A DNA stretch of 15,685 nt from Candidatus Sumerlaeota bacterium (lineage in GTDB: Bacteria; Sumerlaeota; Sumerlaeia; JADFCT01), in assembly GCA_026398575.1 (NCBI GenBank), contig JAPLSP010000063.1, positions 1-15,685 on the forward strand, read 5' to 3'. Each line of letters begins with the position of its first letter. The first letter of the stretch is position 1. Under the pieces are notes generated by a model. It made no database searches. It saw only the letters and a list, made by a program, of their open reading frames with translations, and was not told the DNA's origin. The position numbers and the translations under genes were made by a program. Below, in pieces: positions 7,378 through 14,176 of this stretch.

Positions 7378-8739
7378 ATGACAATGGATTCAAATTGCGA
7401 AAAAATTTCTCGCGGCTTGCTAATGGCAATGCTTTTGAATGCATTCGCCATAGCCGCATCCGCCCAAAATCCCGGAAAGGCGGCCCAGCCGAGAATGACC
7501 CGCGAGCAGATCATCGAAGAAACCATGAAACCATACGCCGGCCCGACGGTCCCCGGCGTCAACACTGCGACGCTGACGGGCAAGGTAATGTGCGGCTATC
7601 AGGGATGGTTCAACGCCGAAGGCGACGGCGCCAACCGAGGCTGGACGCATTGGAACGGTCCGCAAGGATTCAAGCCCGGCAGCTGCAAGATTGACCTCTG
7701 GCCCGACGTGAGCGAGTTCGACGCGGACGAGCGCTACGCGACGCTGTTCAAACTGGCTGACGGGCGCGCTGCCGAGGTGTTCAGTTCCTATAACAAGAAG
7801 ACCGTCCTGCGCCACTTTCAGTGGATGCGCGACTACGGGATTGACGGCGTGTGGGTGCAGCGGTTCGCGGGCGTGGCGCTGGACGACCGCTCGCTCCGCA
7901 ATCTCAACACCGTGCTGGCCAACTGCCGCGAAGGCGCCAACCGCTTGGGGCGCGCTTATGCGGTGATGTATGACCTCACCGGAATGGACGACGCGCGCAT
8001 GCCGCGCGTGATGGACGATTGGCGGGCGCTGGTCGAGCGCATGAAGATCACGAGCGATCCCGCCTATGCACGCCACAACGGCAAGCCGGTCGTGTCCATC
8101 TGGGGCATCGGTTTCAACGACAATCGCAGGTACTCGCTCGCCAAGTGCATGGAGTTTGTGCGCTTCCTCAAAGACGATCCGAAATGCGGCGGCTGCACGG
8201 TGATGATCGGCGTGCCGACCGGATGGCGCACGCTGAACCGCGACGCCATGAAGGACCCGCTCCTGCTCGAGATCGCGCAAAAGGCCGACATCGTCAGCCC
8301 GTGGACCATCGGGCGCTATCAATCGCCGCAACAGGCCACCGATCACGCCGTCAAGGTCGTCCGCCCGGACATCGCATGGTGCAAAGAGCATGGGAAAGAA
8401 TACCTGCCGGTCGTATTCCCCGGATTCAGCTGGCACAACATGAAGCCGGAATCAAGGTCGGATCAAATCCCCCGCCTCAAAGGCAAGTTCCTCTGGACGC
8501 AATACGCCGAGGACAAAAAAGCCGGCGCGACGATGTTTTATCAGGCGATGTTCGACGAGGTGGACGAGGGAACCGCGATTTTCAAATGCACGAATAATCC
8601 GCCGGTTGGGGATTCGAAGTTTGTGACGTATGAGGGGCTGCCGAGTGATTATTATCTGTGGCTGGTGGGGATGGGCGGGAAAATGCTGCGCGGGGAAATT
8701 CCTGTCTCGAATGATCTGCCGCAACGAGTGATGAAGTAG
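7378..8739 (+). CDS. Secreted GH71/GH99-like glycoside hydrolase
   Basis: 453 residues. A signal peptide (RGLLMAMLLNAFAIAASA, cleavage before QN) precedes a domain with the hallmark opening of the GH71/GH99-like family: TGKVMCGYQGWFNAEGDGAN then GWTHW, followed by a barrel-like pattern (HFQWMRDYGIDGVWVQRF, YAVMYDLTGMDD, KPVVSIWGIGF, IVSPWTIGRY, YLPVVFPGFSWHN, ATMFYQAMFDEVDEGTAIF). Related bacterial proteins are often annotated as xylosidase or as GH71/99-like; characterised members of the wider group cleave alpha-glucans (GH71) or alpha-mannosides (GH99), so the substrate here is open. Length is typical. ATG 7378 and ATG 7384 are both possible: AGGA at 7370-7373 is 4 or 10 bases away, the latter spacing being better. 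The stop is TAG, showing that UAG terminates normally here. Confidence 0.82.
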   Translation: MTMDSNCEKISRGLLMAMLLNAFAIAASAQNPGKAAQPRMTREQIIEETMKPYAGPTVPGVNTATLTGKVMCGYQGWFNAEGDGANRGWTHWNGPQGFKPGSCKIDLWPDVSEFDADERYATLFKLADGRAAEVFSSYNKKTVLRHFQWMRDYGIDGVWVQRFAGVALDDRSLRNLNTVLANCREGANRLGRAYAVMYDLTGMDDARMPRVMDDWRALVERMKITSDPAYARHNGKPVVSIWGIGFNDNRRYSLAKCMEFVRFLKDDPKCGGCTVMIGVPTGWRTLNRDAMKDPLLLEIAQKADIVSPWTIGRYQSPQQATDHAVKVVRPDIAWCKEHGKEYLPVVFPGFSWHNMKPESRSDQIPRLKGKFLWTQYAEDKKAGATMFYQAMFDEVDEGTAIFKCTNNPPVGDSKFVTYEGLPSDYYLWLVGMGGKMLRGEIPVSNDLPQRVMK

Positions 8740-8806
8740 ACTCGCCGGCAGGGATGCCGGCGCTCCCAGTGGCGCTCCCAGTGGCGCTCCCAGTGGCGCT
8801 CCCAGT
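8740..8806. repeat. Remnant of the GC-rich palindromic element with a 12-bp tandem expansion
   Basis: CCGGCAGGGATGCCGGCGCTCCCAG-like sequence just after the stop of the upstream gene resembles the right arm of the element at 4849-4876 (shared tail GCGCTCCCAG). The unit GGCGCTCCCAGT is then repeated four times exactly (8759-8770, 8771-8782, 8783-8794, 8795-8806). An open reading frame extends through it as MPALPVALPVALPVALPV, but this is repeat translation, not protein. Confidence 0.75.
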
Positions 8807-8840
8807 GACAACGCGCCGCAAAATAGGAATCCTCTGCGAT

Positions 8841-9881
8841 ATGACAATCCCCACCAAATATCTCGCGCCCCATGCACGGCTGCTGTCCTTGACGTCCTTG
8901 CGGTCCCTGTTGTCCCTGACGTCCCTGTTGTCCCTGACCGCGCTGGCCGAGCCGCCCTCCACGTCAACCGCCCCGGTGAATTTCGCCGCCATTCCATCTC
9001 CGGTTATTTTCAAGGGCGATGCCAAGACCGCGTACCGCGATCCGGCAGCGATCTATGTCGAGGGGGTCTTCCATCTCTATTTCACGCTCGTTCGCAACGA
9101 GGGCGATGGCGGCGGAGTCTGGATGTACACTGCCCACAGCCGCAGCCGCGATTTGGCTCATTGGAGCGAGCCGAAAACCTTGACACCGCGCGACCATAAT
9201 CTGAATTATTCCAGCCCCGGCAACATCGTGCGCTTTGGCGGAGAATGGATTCTCTGCCTGCAGACCTATCCCCGTCCCAACGGCGAAAAATTCGGCAATG
9301 CCTCGGCGCGCCTTTTCATCATGCGCAGCAAAGACCTTGAGACGTGGAGCGAGCCCGAACTGCTGAAGGTCAAAGGGCCTGAAACTCCCGTCGAGGAGAT
9401 GGGGCGGATGATTGATCCCTATCTGCTGCAAGACAAGGATGACCCGGGAAAGTGGTGGTGCTTCTACAAGCAAAACGGGGTCAGCATGTCGTGGTCGCGC
9501 GATCTGAAGACGTGGACCTATTTTGGCCGCGCCAGCGCGGGCGAGAACACGTGCGTCCTGGTAGAGGGCGATGAATACGTGCTCTTCCATTCTCCTGGAA
9601 ATGGAATCGGCGTCAAACGCTCGCGCGATCTAAAGGAGTGGAAAGACTGCGGCCTCATCACGCTCGGACAAAAGGACTGGCTCTGGGCGAAAGGCCGCCT
9701 GACCGCGGGTTTCGTATTGGATCTCAAGCGCGAACCAAGCATCGGCAAGCACATCATCTTTTTCCATGGCAGCGGCCCCGAAGACGAGCGCACGATGTTC
9801 GACAACTACGCCAGCCTCGGGATCGCTTGGAGCGAGGATCTGAAGATTTGGAGCTGGCCGGGCCAGGCGGCGGCAAGGTAG
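8841..9881 (+). CDS. Secreted five-bladed beta-propeller, GH43/GH32-clan-like
   Basis: 346 residues. The mature part has the propeller pattern of GH43/GH32-type glycosidases: YRDPAAIYVEGVFHLYFT with an early Asp in the nucleophile position, SRDLAHWSEPKTLT, RSKDLETWSEPELL, GRMIDPYLLQDKDDPGKWW (candidate second Asp), SWSRDLKTWTYFGR, KRSRDLKEWKD and WSEDLKIWSW, each a blade edge. This suggests an exo-acting arabinosidase, xylosidase or galactosidase-like enzyme, but the subfamily cannot be fixed and some such proteins are lyase-like or non-catalytic. The start is placed at ATG 8841 because the longer frame to 8754 only adds the 12-bp repeat; AGGA at 8825-8828 is a rather distant ribosome binding site. 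The signal peptide core (LLSLTSLRSLLSLTSLLSL, cleavage after ALA) is entirely encoded by a 9-bp tandem repeat. The stop is TAG. Confidence 0.78.
   Translation: MTIPTKYLAPHARLLSLTSLRSLLSLTSLLSLTALAEPPSTSTAPVNFAAIPSPVIFKGDAKTAYRDPAAIYVEGVFHLYFTLVRNEGDGGGVWMYTAHSRSRDLAHWSEPKTLTPRDHNLNYSSPGNIVRFGGEWILCLQTYPRPNGEKFGNASARLFIMRSKDLETWSEPELLKVKGPETPVEEMGRMIDPYLLQDKDDPGKWWCFYKQNGVSMSWSRDLKTWTYFGRASAGENTCVLVEGDEYVLFHSPGNGIGVKRSRDLKEWKDCGLITLGQKDWLWAKGRLTAGFVLDLKREPSIGKHIIFFHGSGPEDERTMFDNYASLGIAWSEDLKIWSWPGQAAAR
8883..8936. repeat. 9-bp tandem repeat encoding a signal-peptide core
   Basis: Six consecutive units of the form NNGTCCYTG (CTGTCCTTG, ACGTCCTTG, CGGTCCCTG, TTGTCCCTG, ACGTCCCTG, TTGTCCCTG) are in frame and encode x-S-L triplets. 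They supply the hydrophobic region of the export signal of the 8841-9881 protein. The reverse complement has the same ARRGACNNC form as the array inside the GH32 gene at 6422-6472. Confidence 0.88.
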
Positions 9882-10032
9882 GTTGGCTTCGGATTAGATT
9901 AACAATGTAGACAAGGAGAAGAGATACAACTGTGCCCTTTCCGTTATCGCACATTATTCGCCAAGCTGAATTAATATTTTAGACCATGCCCTTCGAAAAT
10001 AAATCCGCCTATGACCCGTCCACTCATTATTT
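9882..10032. other. Gap without a recognisable gene
   Basis: An AT-richer stretch between the propeller stop and the nested inverted repeat. AAGGAG near 9915 is followed by GTG at about 9931, but the frame closes after 16 codons. No tRNA, promoter or other feature could be supported. Confidence 0.5.
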
Positions 10033-10274
10033 TAGCCTGCTTCAGCAGGCTCTTCTTTGCACCCGCCTTTAGGCGGGGTGAAGGCAGAAAAGCTTTTTCA
10101 CAAGCGCGCTTCAGCGCGGCTGCTCGACATGCTTCAGCAGAAAATCAACCGGCCTTTGTTGTGCTAAAGCATGTCGAGAAGCCGCGCTGAAGCGCGCTCC
10201 AAGTCAAAAGTTGCATGCCTACACCCCTGCTAAAGCAGGATAGGGTGCAAAGAAGAGCCGGCTGAAGCCGGCTA
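10033..10274. repeat. Nested long inverted repeat made of small CTTCAG/CTTTAG hairpins
   Basis: The outer arms 10033-10064 and 10243-10274 match over 32 bases with two mismatches, and the inner arms 10103-10139 and 10162-10198 over 37 bases with two mismatches. Middle parts (10058-10080 and 10221-10246) are related but diverged. Each arm contains its own short palindromes: AGCCTGCTTCAGCAGGCT, CCCGCCTTTAGGCGGG and GCGCTTCAGCGC on the left, AGCCGGCTGAAGCCGGCT and CCTGCTAAAGCAGG on the right. The two mismatches of the outer arms are compensatory: each keeps its local hairpin. The whole is bounded by TTAGCC and GGCTAA. It resembles a head-to-head pair of REP-like elements or a small non-autonomous mobile element; no transposase is present. 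Confidence 0.88.
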
Positions 10275-10291
10275 ATAGAGCAGCTGTTTTG

Positions 10292-10324
10292 CTGTCTTAG
10301 CTATTGTCTATTATTTTAAGACAG
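10292..10324. promoter_or_regulatory. 8-bp inverted repeat upstream of the DUF4965 gene
   Basis: CTGTCTTA at 10292-10299 is mirrored by TAAGACAG at 10317-10324 with a 17-base AT-rich centre. It lies 47 bases before the chosen start. It could be an operator for a dimeric regulator or a weak hairpin; nothing in the window encodes a candidate regulator. Confidence 0.3.
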
Positions 10325-10359
10325 TAATGATCTGAGATGATGATAAATTACTATAATGG

Positions 10360-10364
10360 GGAGG
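10360..10364 (+). promoter_or_regulatory. Ribosome binding site GGAGG deciding start 10371
   Basis: GGGGAGG (10358-10364) ends 6 bases before ATG 10371. The longer in-frame ATG at 10356 overlaps this site and is therefore unlikely. Confidence 0.6.
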
Positions 10365-10370
10365 CAGCGT

Positions 10371-12971
10371 ATGTTGTATCCAATGGTGTCAACGGAGGCG
10401 CAAAAAACTTTAATGCGGCTGTCGGCGGGGATGTGTTTACTGCTGAGCGCGGCGGCGCAGGCGGTGGATTTCAGGCCGCCCGCCGTGCCGCTCATCGCGC
10501 ATGATCCATACTTCAGCATCTGGTCGTGCTCGGACAAGCTGACGGACAGCGCGACAAAACACTGGACCGGGACGCCGCAGCCACTGAACAGCCTGGCGCG
10601 CATTGACGGCAAGGCGTATCGCTTGATGGGCGCCGATCCCGCCGATGCCACCCCGGCGACACAGGCAGGATTGCAAGTCCTGCCGACGCGGACGATCTAT
10701 CGCTTCCAAACGCCGGAAGTGAATCTGACGCTGACCTTCATGACGCCGGCGATGCCCTATGATCTCGACATCCTGTCGCGACCGGTAACGTACATCATCT
10801 GGGAGGCGGTCTCGTCCGATGGCAAGGAACACGCGGTTTCCGTGTACTTCGACGCCTCCGCCGAAATCACCGTGAACACCAGCGATCAGCAGATAACCTG
10901 GACACGCGAAAAGATCGAAGGGCTGAAGGCGCTGCGTATCGGATCGAAGGATCAGCCGGTCTTGCAGAAGACGGGCGACAATCTGCGGATTGATTGGGGC
11001 TATCTCTATGCGGGGGGTTTGCCGGAAGAAGTCAGCGCGCTCGCGATCGTCCCAGGGCAAAAAGCGCGAGCCGGTTTCGTCGCGGATGGAACCCTCCCCA
11101 AAGAAGATGACACGCGCCAGCCGCGCGAGGCTAAGGACGAAACGCCCGTAGCCGCCCTGACCATGGATATGGGCAAAGTGAAGGATAAAGCGGTCGAACG
11201 CTGGCTGATGCTGGCGTATGACGACCTCTATTCCATCGAATATTTCCGCACGAAACTGCGCCCCTATTGGCGGCGCAACGGCGCCGAGGCCGCAGACATG
11301 CTGAAGGCCGCCGCCAAAGACTATGCCTCGCTGATCCCGCAATGCCGCGCCTTTGACGAAGACTTGATGGCCGACCTGACGAAGGCCGGCGGAGAAAAAT
11401 ATGCGCTGATTTGCTCGCTGGCCTATCGCCACACCTTCGCCGCCAACAAGATCGCCGCCGACGCCAATGGCCGTCCGCTCCTCTACCCCAAAGAAAATTT
11501 CAGCAACGGCTGCATTAACACGGTGGACGTGATCTATCCGATGGACCCGTTCTTCCTGCTCTTCAGCCCCACGCTGCTCAAGGCGTCGCTGCAGCCGATT
11601 ATGGACTACTCGGCCTCCGAGCGATGGAAGTTCCCCTTCGCGCCGCACGACCTCGGCACCTATCCCAAGGCCAATGGACAGGTTTACGGCGGCGGCGAGC
11701 GGACGGAGGAAAGACAGATGCCCGTCGAGGAAACGGGCAACATGCTGATCCTGCTGGGCGCGCTGGCGAAGATCGAAGGCAATGCCAAATACTCTGAGAA
11801 GTATTGGTCGGTCCTCGGCAAATGGGCCGAGTTCCTGAAAGAGAAAGGGCTCGATCCGGAAAACCAACTCTGTACGGATGACTTCGCCGGGCACCTCGCG
11901 CACAACGTCAACCTGTCGGTCAAGGCCATCGAGGGCCTCGGCGCGTATTCGCTGCTCTGCGAGATGAAGGGCGACAAGGCGCAGGCCGACGCGTACAAGA
12001 AACTGGCGAAAGAATTCGCCGACAAGTGGATGAAGATGGCCGATGACGGCGACCACTACCGCCTCGCATTCGACAAGCCCGATACCTGGAGTCAGAAATA
12101 CAATCTCGTGTGGGATCGCATCCTTGGCCTCAATCTTTTCCCGGCGTCGGTGGCGCAAAAAGAAATGGCATACTATAAAAAGATTCAAAAGAAATACGGC
12201 CTGCCGCTCGACAACCGCAAGGACTACACAAAACTGGATTGGACGCTTTGGACCGCCACGCTGACGCAATCGCGCGAGGACTTCGAGGCAATCGTGGCGC
12301 CGGTGTTCGCATTCCTGAATGAAAGCCCCAGCCGCGTTCCGATGACCGATTGGTACGGCACGGTCAACGGACAGAAAGTCGGCTTCCAGGCGCGACCCGT
12401 CATCGGCGGCGTATTCATTCAGATGCTCTACGATCCGGCGCTGTTGAAAAAATGGACCAGCCGCGACAAGACGCCTGCGGGCGATTGGGCGCCAATGCCC
12501 ACCGCGCCGAAGGTCAAAGCCGTAGTTCCGACGGCGCAGAAGGAAGCGATCTCATGGCGCTACACCTTCACCAAACCCGCCGACAACTGGTTCAAGCCCG
12601 AGTTCGACGCCTCCAGCTGGAAAGAAAGCGCGGCAGGTTTCGGCACAGCCCAGACGCCCGGCGCGGTCGTGCGGACAGAGTGGAAGACGGCGGATATCTG
12701 GATTCGCCGCGATTTCCAGCTGCCCGCCAACACCGAAGGCCGTCCCGGCAAACTCGCGCTCATGATCCATCACGATGAAGACGCGGAGGTATATATCAAC
12801 GGCGTGCTGTCCGCCACGGCGCCGGGCTTTATCGCGGACTATGAAGCGGTCGAAATGAACCCGGAAGCGCAAACGGCCATCAAGTCCGGCAAGAATGTGA
12901 TGGCGATTCACTGCCATCAGACCAAAGGCGGGCAATACATTGACGCGGGGCTAGTGGAAATGGCCAGATAA
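10371..12971 (+). CDS. Secreted DUF4965/'glutaminase-like' (alpha/alpha)6 protein with C-terminal beta-sandwich
   Basis: 866 residues. A signal peptide (LMRLSAGMCLLLSAAAQA) precedes an N-terminal region typical of this family (FRPPAVPLIAHDPYFSIWS, then WTGTPQPLNSLARIDGKAYR), a beta-sandwich (about 90-310, DUF5127-like), and a helical domain with the conserved stretches PMDPFFLLFSPTLLKASLQP, MPVEETGNM (450-458), CTDDFAGHLAHNVNLS (Asp503-Asp504), YNLVWDRILGL, LDWTLWTATLT and FQARPVIGGVFIQML. The family name comes from fungal GtaA glutaminase, but the (alpha/alpha)6 fold with paired carboxylates and this enzyme neighbourhood make a glycosidase equally plausible; I do not assign a reaction. From about residue 720 an extra galactose-binding-like sandwich follows (WFKPEFDASSWKESAAGFG, IWIRRDFQLP, DEDAEVYINGV), probably for substrate binding. 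The start at 10371 has GGAGG 6 bases upstream. An inverted repeat (10292-10324) and a TATAAT (10352-10357) lie nearby. Confidence 0.85.
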   Translation: MLYPMVSTEAQKTLMRLSAGMCLLLSAAAQAVDFRPPAVPLIAHDPYFSIWSCSDKLTDSATKHWTGTPQPLNSLARIDGKAYRLMGADPADATPATQAGLQVLPTRTIYRFQTPEVNLTLTFMTPAMPYDLDILSRPVTYIIWEAVSSDGKEHAVSVYFDASAEITVNTSDQQITWTREKIEGLKALRIGSKDQPVLQKTGDNLRIDWGYLYAGGLPEEVSALAIVPGQKARAGFVADGTLPKEDDTRQPREAKDETPVAALTMDMGKVKDKAVERWLMLAYDDLYSIEYFRTKLRPYWRRNGAEAADMLKAAAKDYASLIPQCRAFDEDLMADLTKAGGEKYALICSLAYRHTFAANKIAADANGRPLLYPKENFSNGCINTVDVIYPMDPFFLLFSPTLLKASLQPIMDYSASERWKFPFAPHDLGTYPKANGQVYGGGERTEERQMPVEETGNMLILLGALAKIEGNAKYSEKYWSVLGKWAEFLKEKGLDPENQLCTDDFAGHLAHNVNLSVKAIEGLGAYSLLCEMKGDKAQADAYKKLAKEFADKWMKMADDGDHYRLAFDKPDTWSQKYNLVWDRILGLNLFPASVAQKEMAYYKKIQKKYGLPLDNRKDYTKLDWTLWTATLTQSREDFEAIVAPVFAFLNESPSRVPMTDWYGTVNGQKVGFQARPVIGGVFIQMLYDPALLKKWTSRDKTPAGDWAPMPTAPKVKAVVPTAQKEAISWRYTFTKPADNWFKPEFDASSWKESAAGFGTAQTPGAVVRTEWKTADIWIRRDFQLPANTEGRPGKLALMIHHDEDAEVYINGVLSATAPGFIADYEAVEMNPEAQTAIKSGKNVMAIHCHQTKGGQYIDAGLVEMAR

Positions 12972-13066
12972 ATTCAGGCGAAATATTGCCTGGCAGAATC
13001 ATTCAGGGCAGAATCATAATGCATTTTTCCATGTATAGCATTCCCAATGTCAGGAGACGAAGATCA
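12972..13066. other. Short intergenic gap with an 11-bp direct repeat
   Basis: GGCAGAATCAT occurs at 12992-13002 and 13007-13017 (15 bases apart), preceded by a weak CAGGC/GCCTG hairpin at about 12975-12992. No clear promoter is visible, so the GH51 gene may be co-transcribed with the DUF4965 gene. Confidence 0.45.
13052..13056 (+). promoter_or_regulatory. Ribosome binding site AGGAG for start 13067
   Basis: AGGAG lies 10 bases before ATG 13067, which opens a normal signal peptide (MNHSYPSQIVRAAILGVLF). Longer in-frame starts lack a site and would add a non-signal-like arginine-rich tail. Confidence 0.55.
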
Positions 13067-14176
13067 ATGAATCATTCTTATCCCTCGCAAATTGTCCGCG
13101 CGGCAATCCTTGGCGTCCTCTTTTGGGCCGGATTTACCGCTCAGGCGCAGAATCCAAGCCTGACCGTTGATGTGTCGCAGCCCGGACCAAAGATCAGTCC
13201 GATGCTTTATGGGATTTTCTTCGAGGAGATCAATCACGCAGGCGACGGCGGGCTTTATGCCGAATTGGTCCGCAATCGCAACTTCGACGATGCCAAGACC
13301 CCCGTGAGCTGGGAGATGCAGTTGCGCGGAACAGCCCAGGGGAAAATGGCGCTCTGCACGGACAAGCCCCTGAATCCCAATCGCCCCAACTCGCTGCAAA
13401 TTGACGCCACCGAAGCGCGCGACGGCGGACTGGTCTGCGCCGTCAACGAGGGCTTCTGGGGCATGGGGCTGAAGAAAGACGCGAAGTATCGCCTCGCGCT
13501 TTTCGCCCGCTGCAGCGACGGCTATCAAGGCGGACTGGAAATCGGCCTCGCCGGGCTTGGCGAAACCTATGCGAAGGGGACGATCAAAAGCCTCGGCGCC
13601 GAATGGAAGCGCTATGAATGCGAGATGAAGAGCAGCGCCGCGGCAGCGGCGGCCCAACTTGCGATCGGCGTCAACGCGCCCGGAACGGTCTGGCTGACGT
13701 GCGTGTCGCTCTTCCCCGTTGATACCTGGAAAAATCGCCCCAACGGCCTGCGTCCCGACCTGGCGGAAAAACTCGCCGAGATGAAGCCGGCCTTCAATCG
13801 CTTTCCCGGCGGATGCTACGTCGAAGGCGGCTCATGGCTGCGCGACGCCTTCCGCTGGAAAACCACCGTCGTCCCCATCGAAGAACGCCCCGGCCACTTG
13901 AATGAGCCTTGGGCATATCGCTCGACCGACGGCCTTGGCTATCATGAATACCTGCAAATGAGCGAAGACCTGGGCGCCGAACCGCTCTATGTGTGCAACG
14001 TCGGCATGGCGCACCGCGAGAGCTGCCCGATGGACAAACTCGATGAATGGGTGCAGGAAGCGCTCGACTCCATCGAATATGCCAACGGTCCCGAAACGAG
14101 CAAGTGGGGCGTCCTACGCGCGAAGAACGGCCATCCCAAGCCCTTCAACATGAAATACATGGAAATCGGCAACTAG
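13067..14176 (+). CDS. GH51 alpha-L-arabinofuranosidase, N-terminal part ending in a premature TAG
   Basis: 369 residues as read. After a signal peptide (AAILGVLFWAGFTAQAQ) comes the GH51 opening PKISPMLYGIFFEEINHAGD, GGLYAELVRNRNFDD, an inserted CBM4/9-like sandwich (about 85-220; KYRLALFARCSDGYQGGLEI, WLTCVSLFPVDTWKN) and the first half of the (beta/alpha)8 barrel (LRPDLAEKLAEMKPAFNRFPGGCYVEG, RPGHLNEPWAYRSTDGLGYHEYLQM, EPLYVCNVGMAH). It stops at YMEIGN followed by TAG (14174-14176). In GH51 this motif continues GNE-N, and that Glu is the catalytic acid/base, so TAG stands exactly where GAG (Glu370) is expected. The same frame stays open for another 440 codons with the rest of the enzyme. 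The truncated product lacks half the barrel and both catalytic glutamates and should be inactive. Confidence 0.88.
   Translation: MNHSYPSQIVRAAILGVLFWAGFTAQAQNPSLTVDVSQPGPKISPMLYGIFFEEINHAGDGGLYAELVRNRNFDDAKTPVSWEMQLRGTAQGKMALCTDKPLNPNRPNSLQIDATEARDGGLVCAVNEGFWGMGLKKDAKYRLALFARCSDGYQGGLEIGLAGLGETYAKGTIKSLGAEWKRYECEMKSSAAAAAAQLAIGVNAPGTVWLTCVSLFPVDTWKNRPNGLRPDLAEKLAEMKPAFNRFPGGCYVEGGSWLRDAFRWKTTVVPIEERPGHLNEPWAYRSTDGLGYHEYLQMSEDLGAEPLYVCNVGMAHRESCPMDKLDEWVQEALDSIEYANGPETSKWGVLRAKNGHPKPFNMKYMEIGN
14174..14176 (+). other. In-frame TAG at the GH51 acid/base glutamate codon
   Basis: The reading ATC GGC AAC TAG AAC GGC GGT gives IGN-stop-NGG. A single G-to-T change from GAG would account for it. 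The codon before and all codons after are in frame with the family alignment, so no indel is involved. Confidence 0.9.

Noticed and set aside
4919..8436. Long minus-strand open frames at 4919-6259 and 7420-8436
   Set aside because: They are antisense to the GH32 and GH71/99-like genes, whose catalytic and family motifs are clear.
8754..8840. Longer N-terminus of the propeller (MPALPVALPVALPV...)
   Set aside because: It is the translation of the 12-bp tandem repeat and lies ahead of a complete signal peptide that starts at 8841.
9931..9980. 16-codon open frame starting GTG after AAGGAG
   Set aside because: Too short, spacing to the ribosome binding site is long, and it has no recognisable features.
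10352..10357. TATAAT as the -10 box of the DUF4965 gene
   Set aside because: No matching -35 lies 16-18 bases upstream, and transcription starting there would leave almost no leader before the GGAGG site used for start 10371.
10437..12269. 610-residue minus-strand open frame opposite the DUF4965 gene
   Set aside because: Same mirror effect; low-complexity Arg/Val/Gly-rich translation and the + strand has strong family motifs.
14174..14176. Genome-wide UAG reassignment or pyrrolysine at the GH51 stop
   Set aside because: Two other genes in the window end in TAG followed by repeats or short non-homologous sequence, and no tRNA is visible; kept only as a minor alternative.
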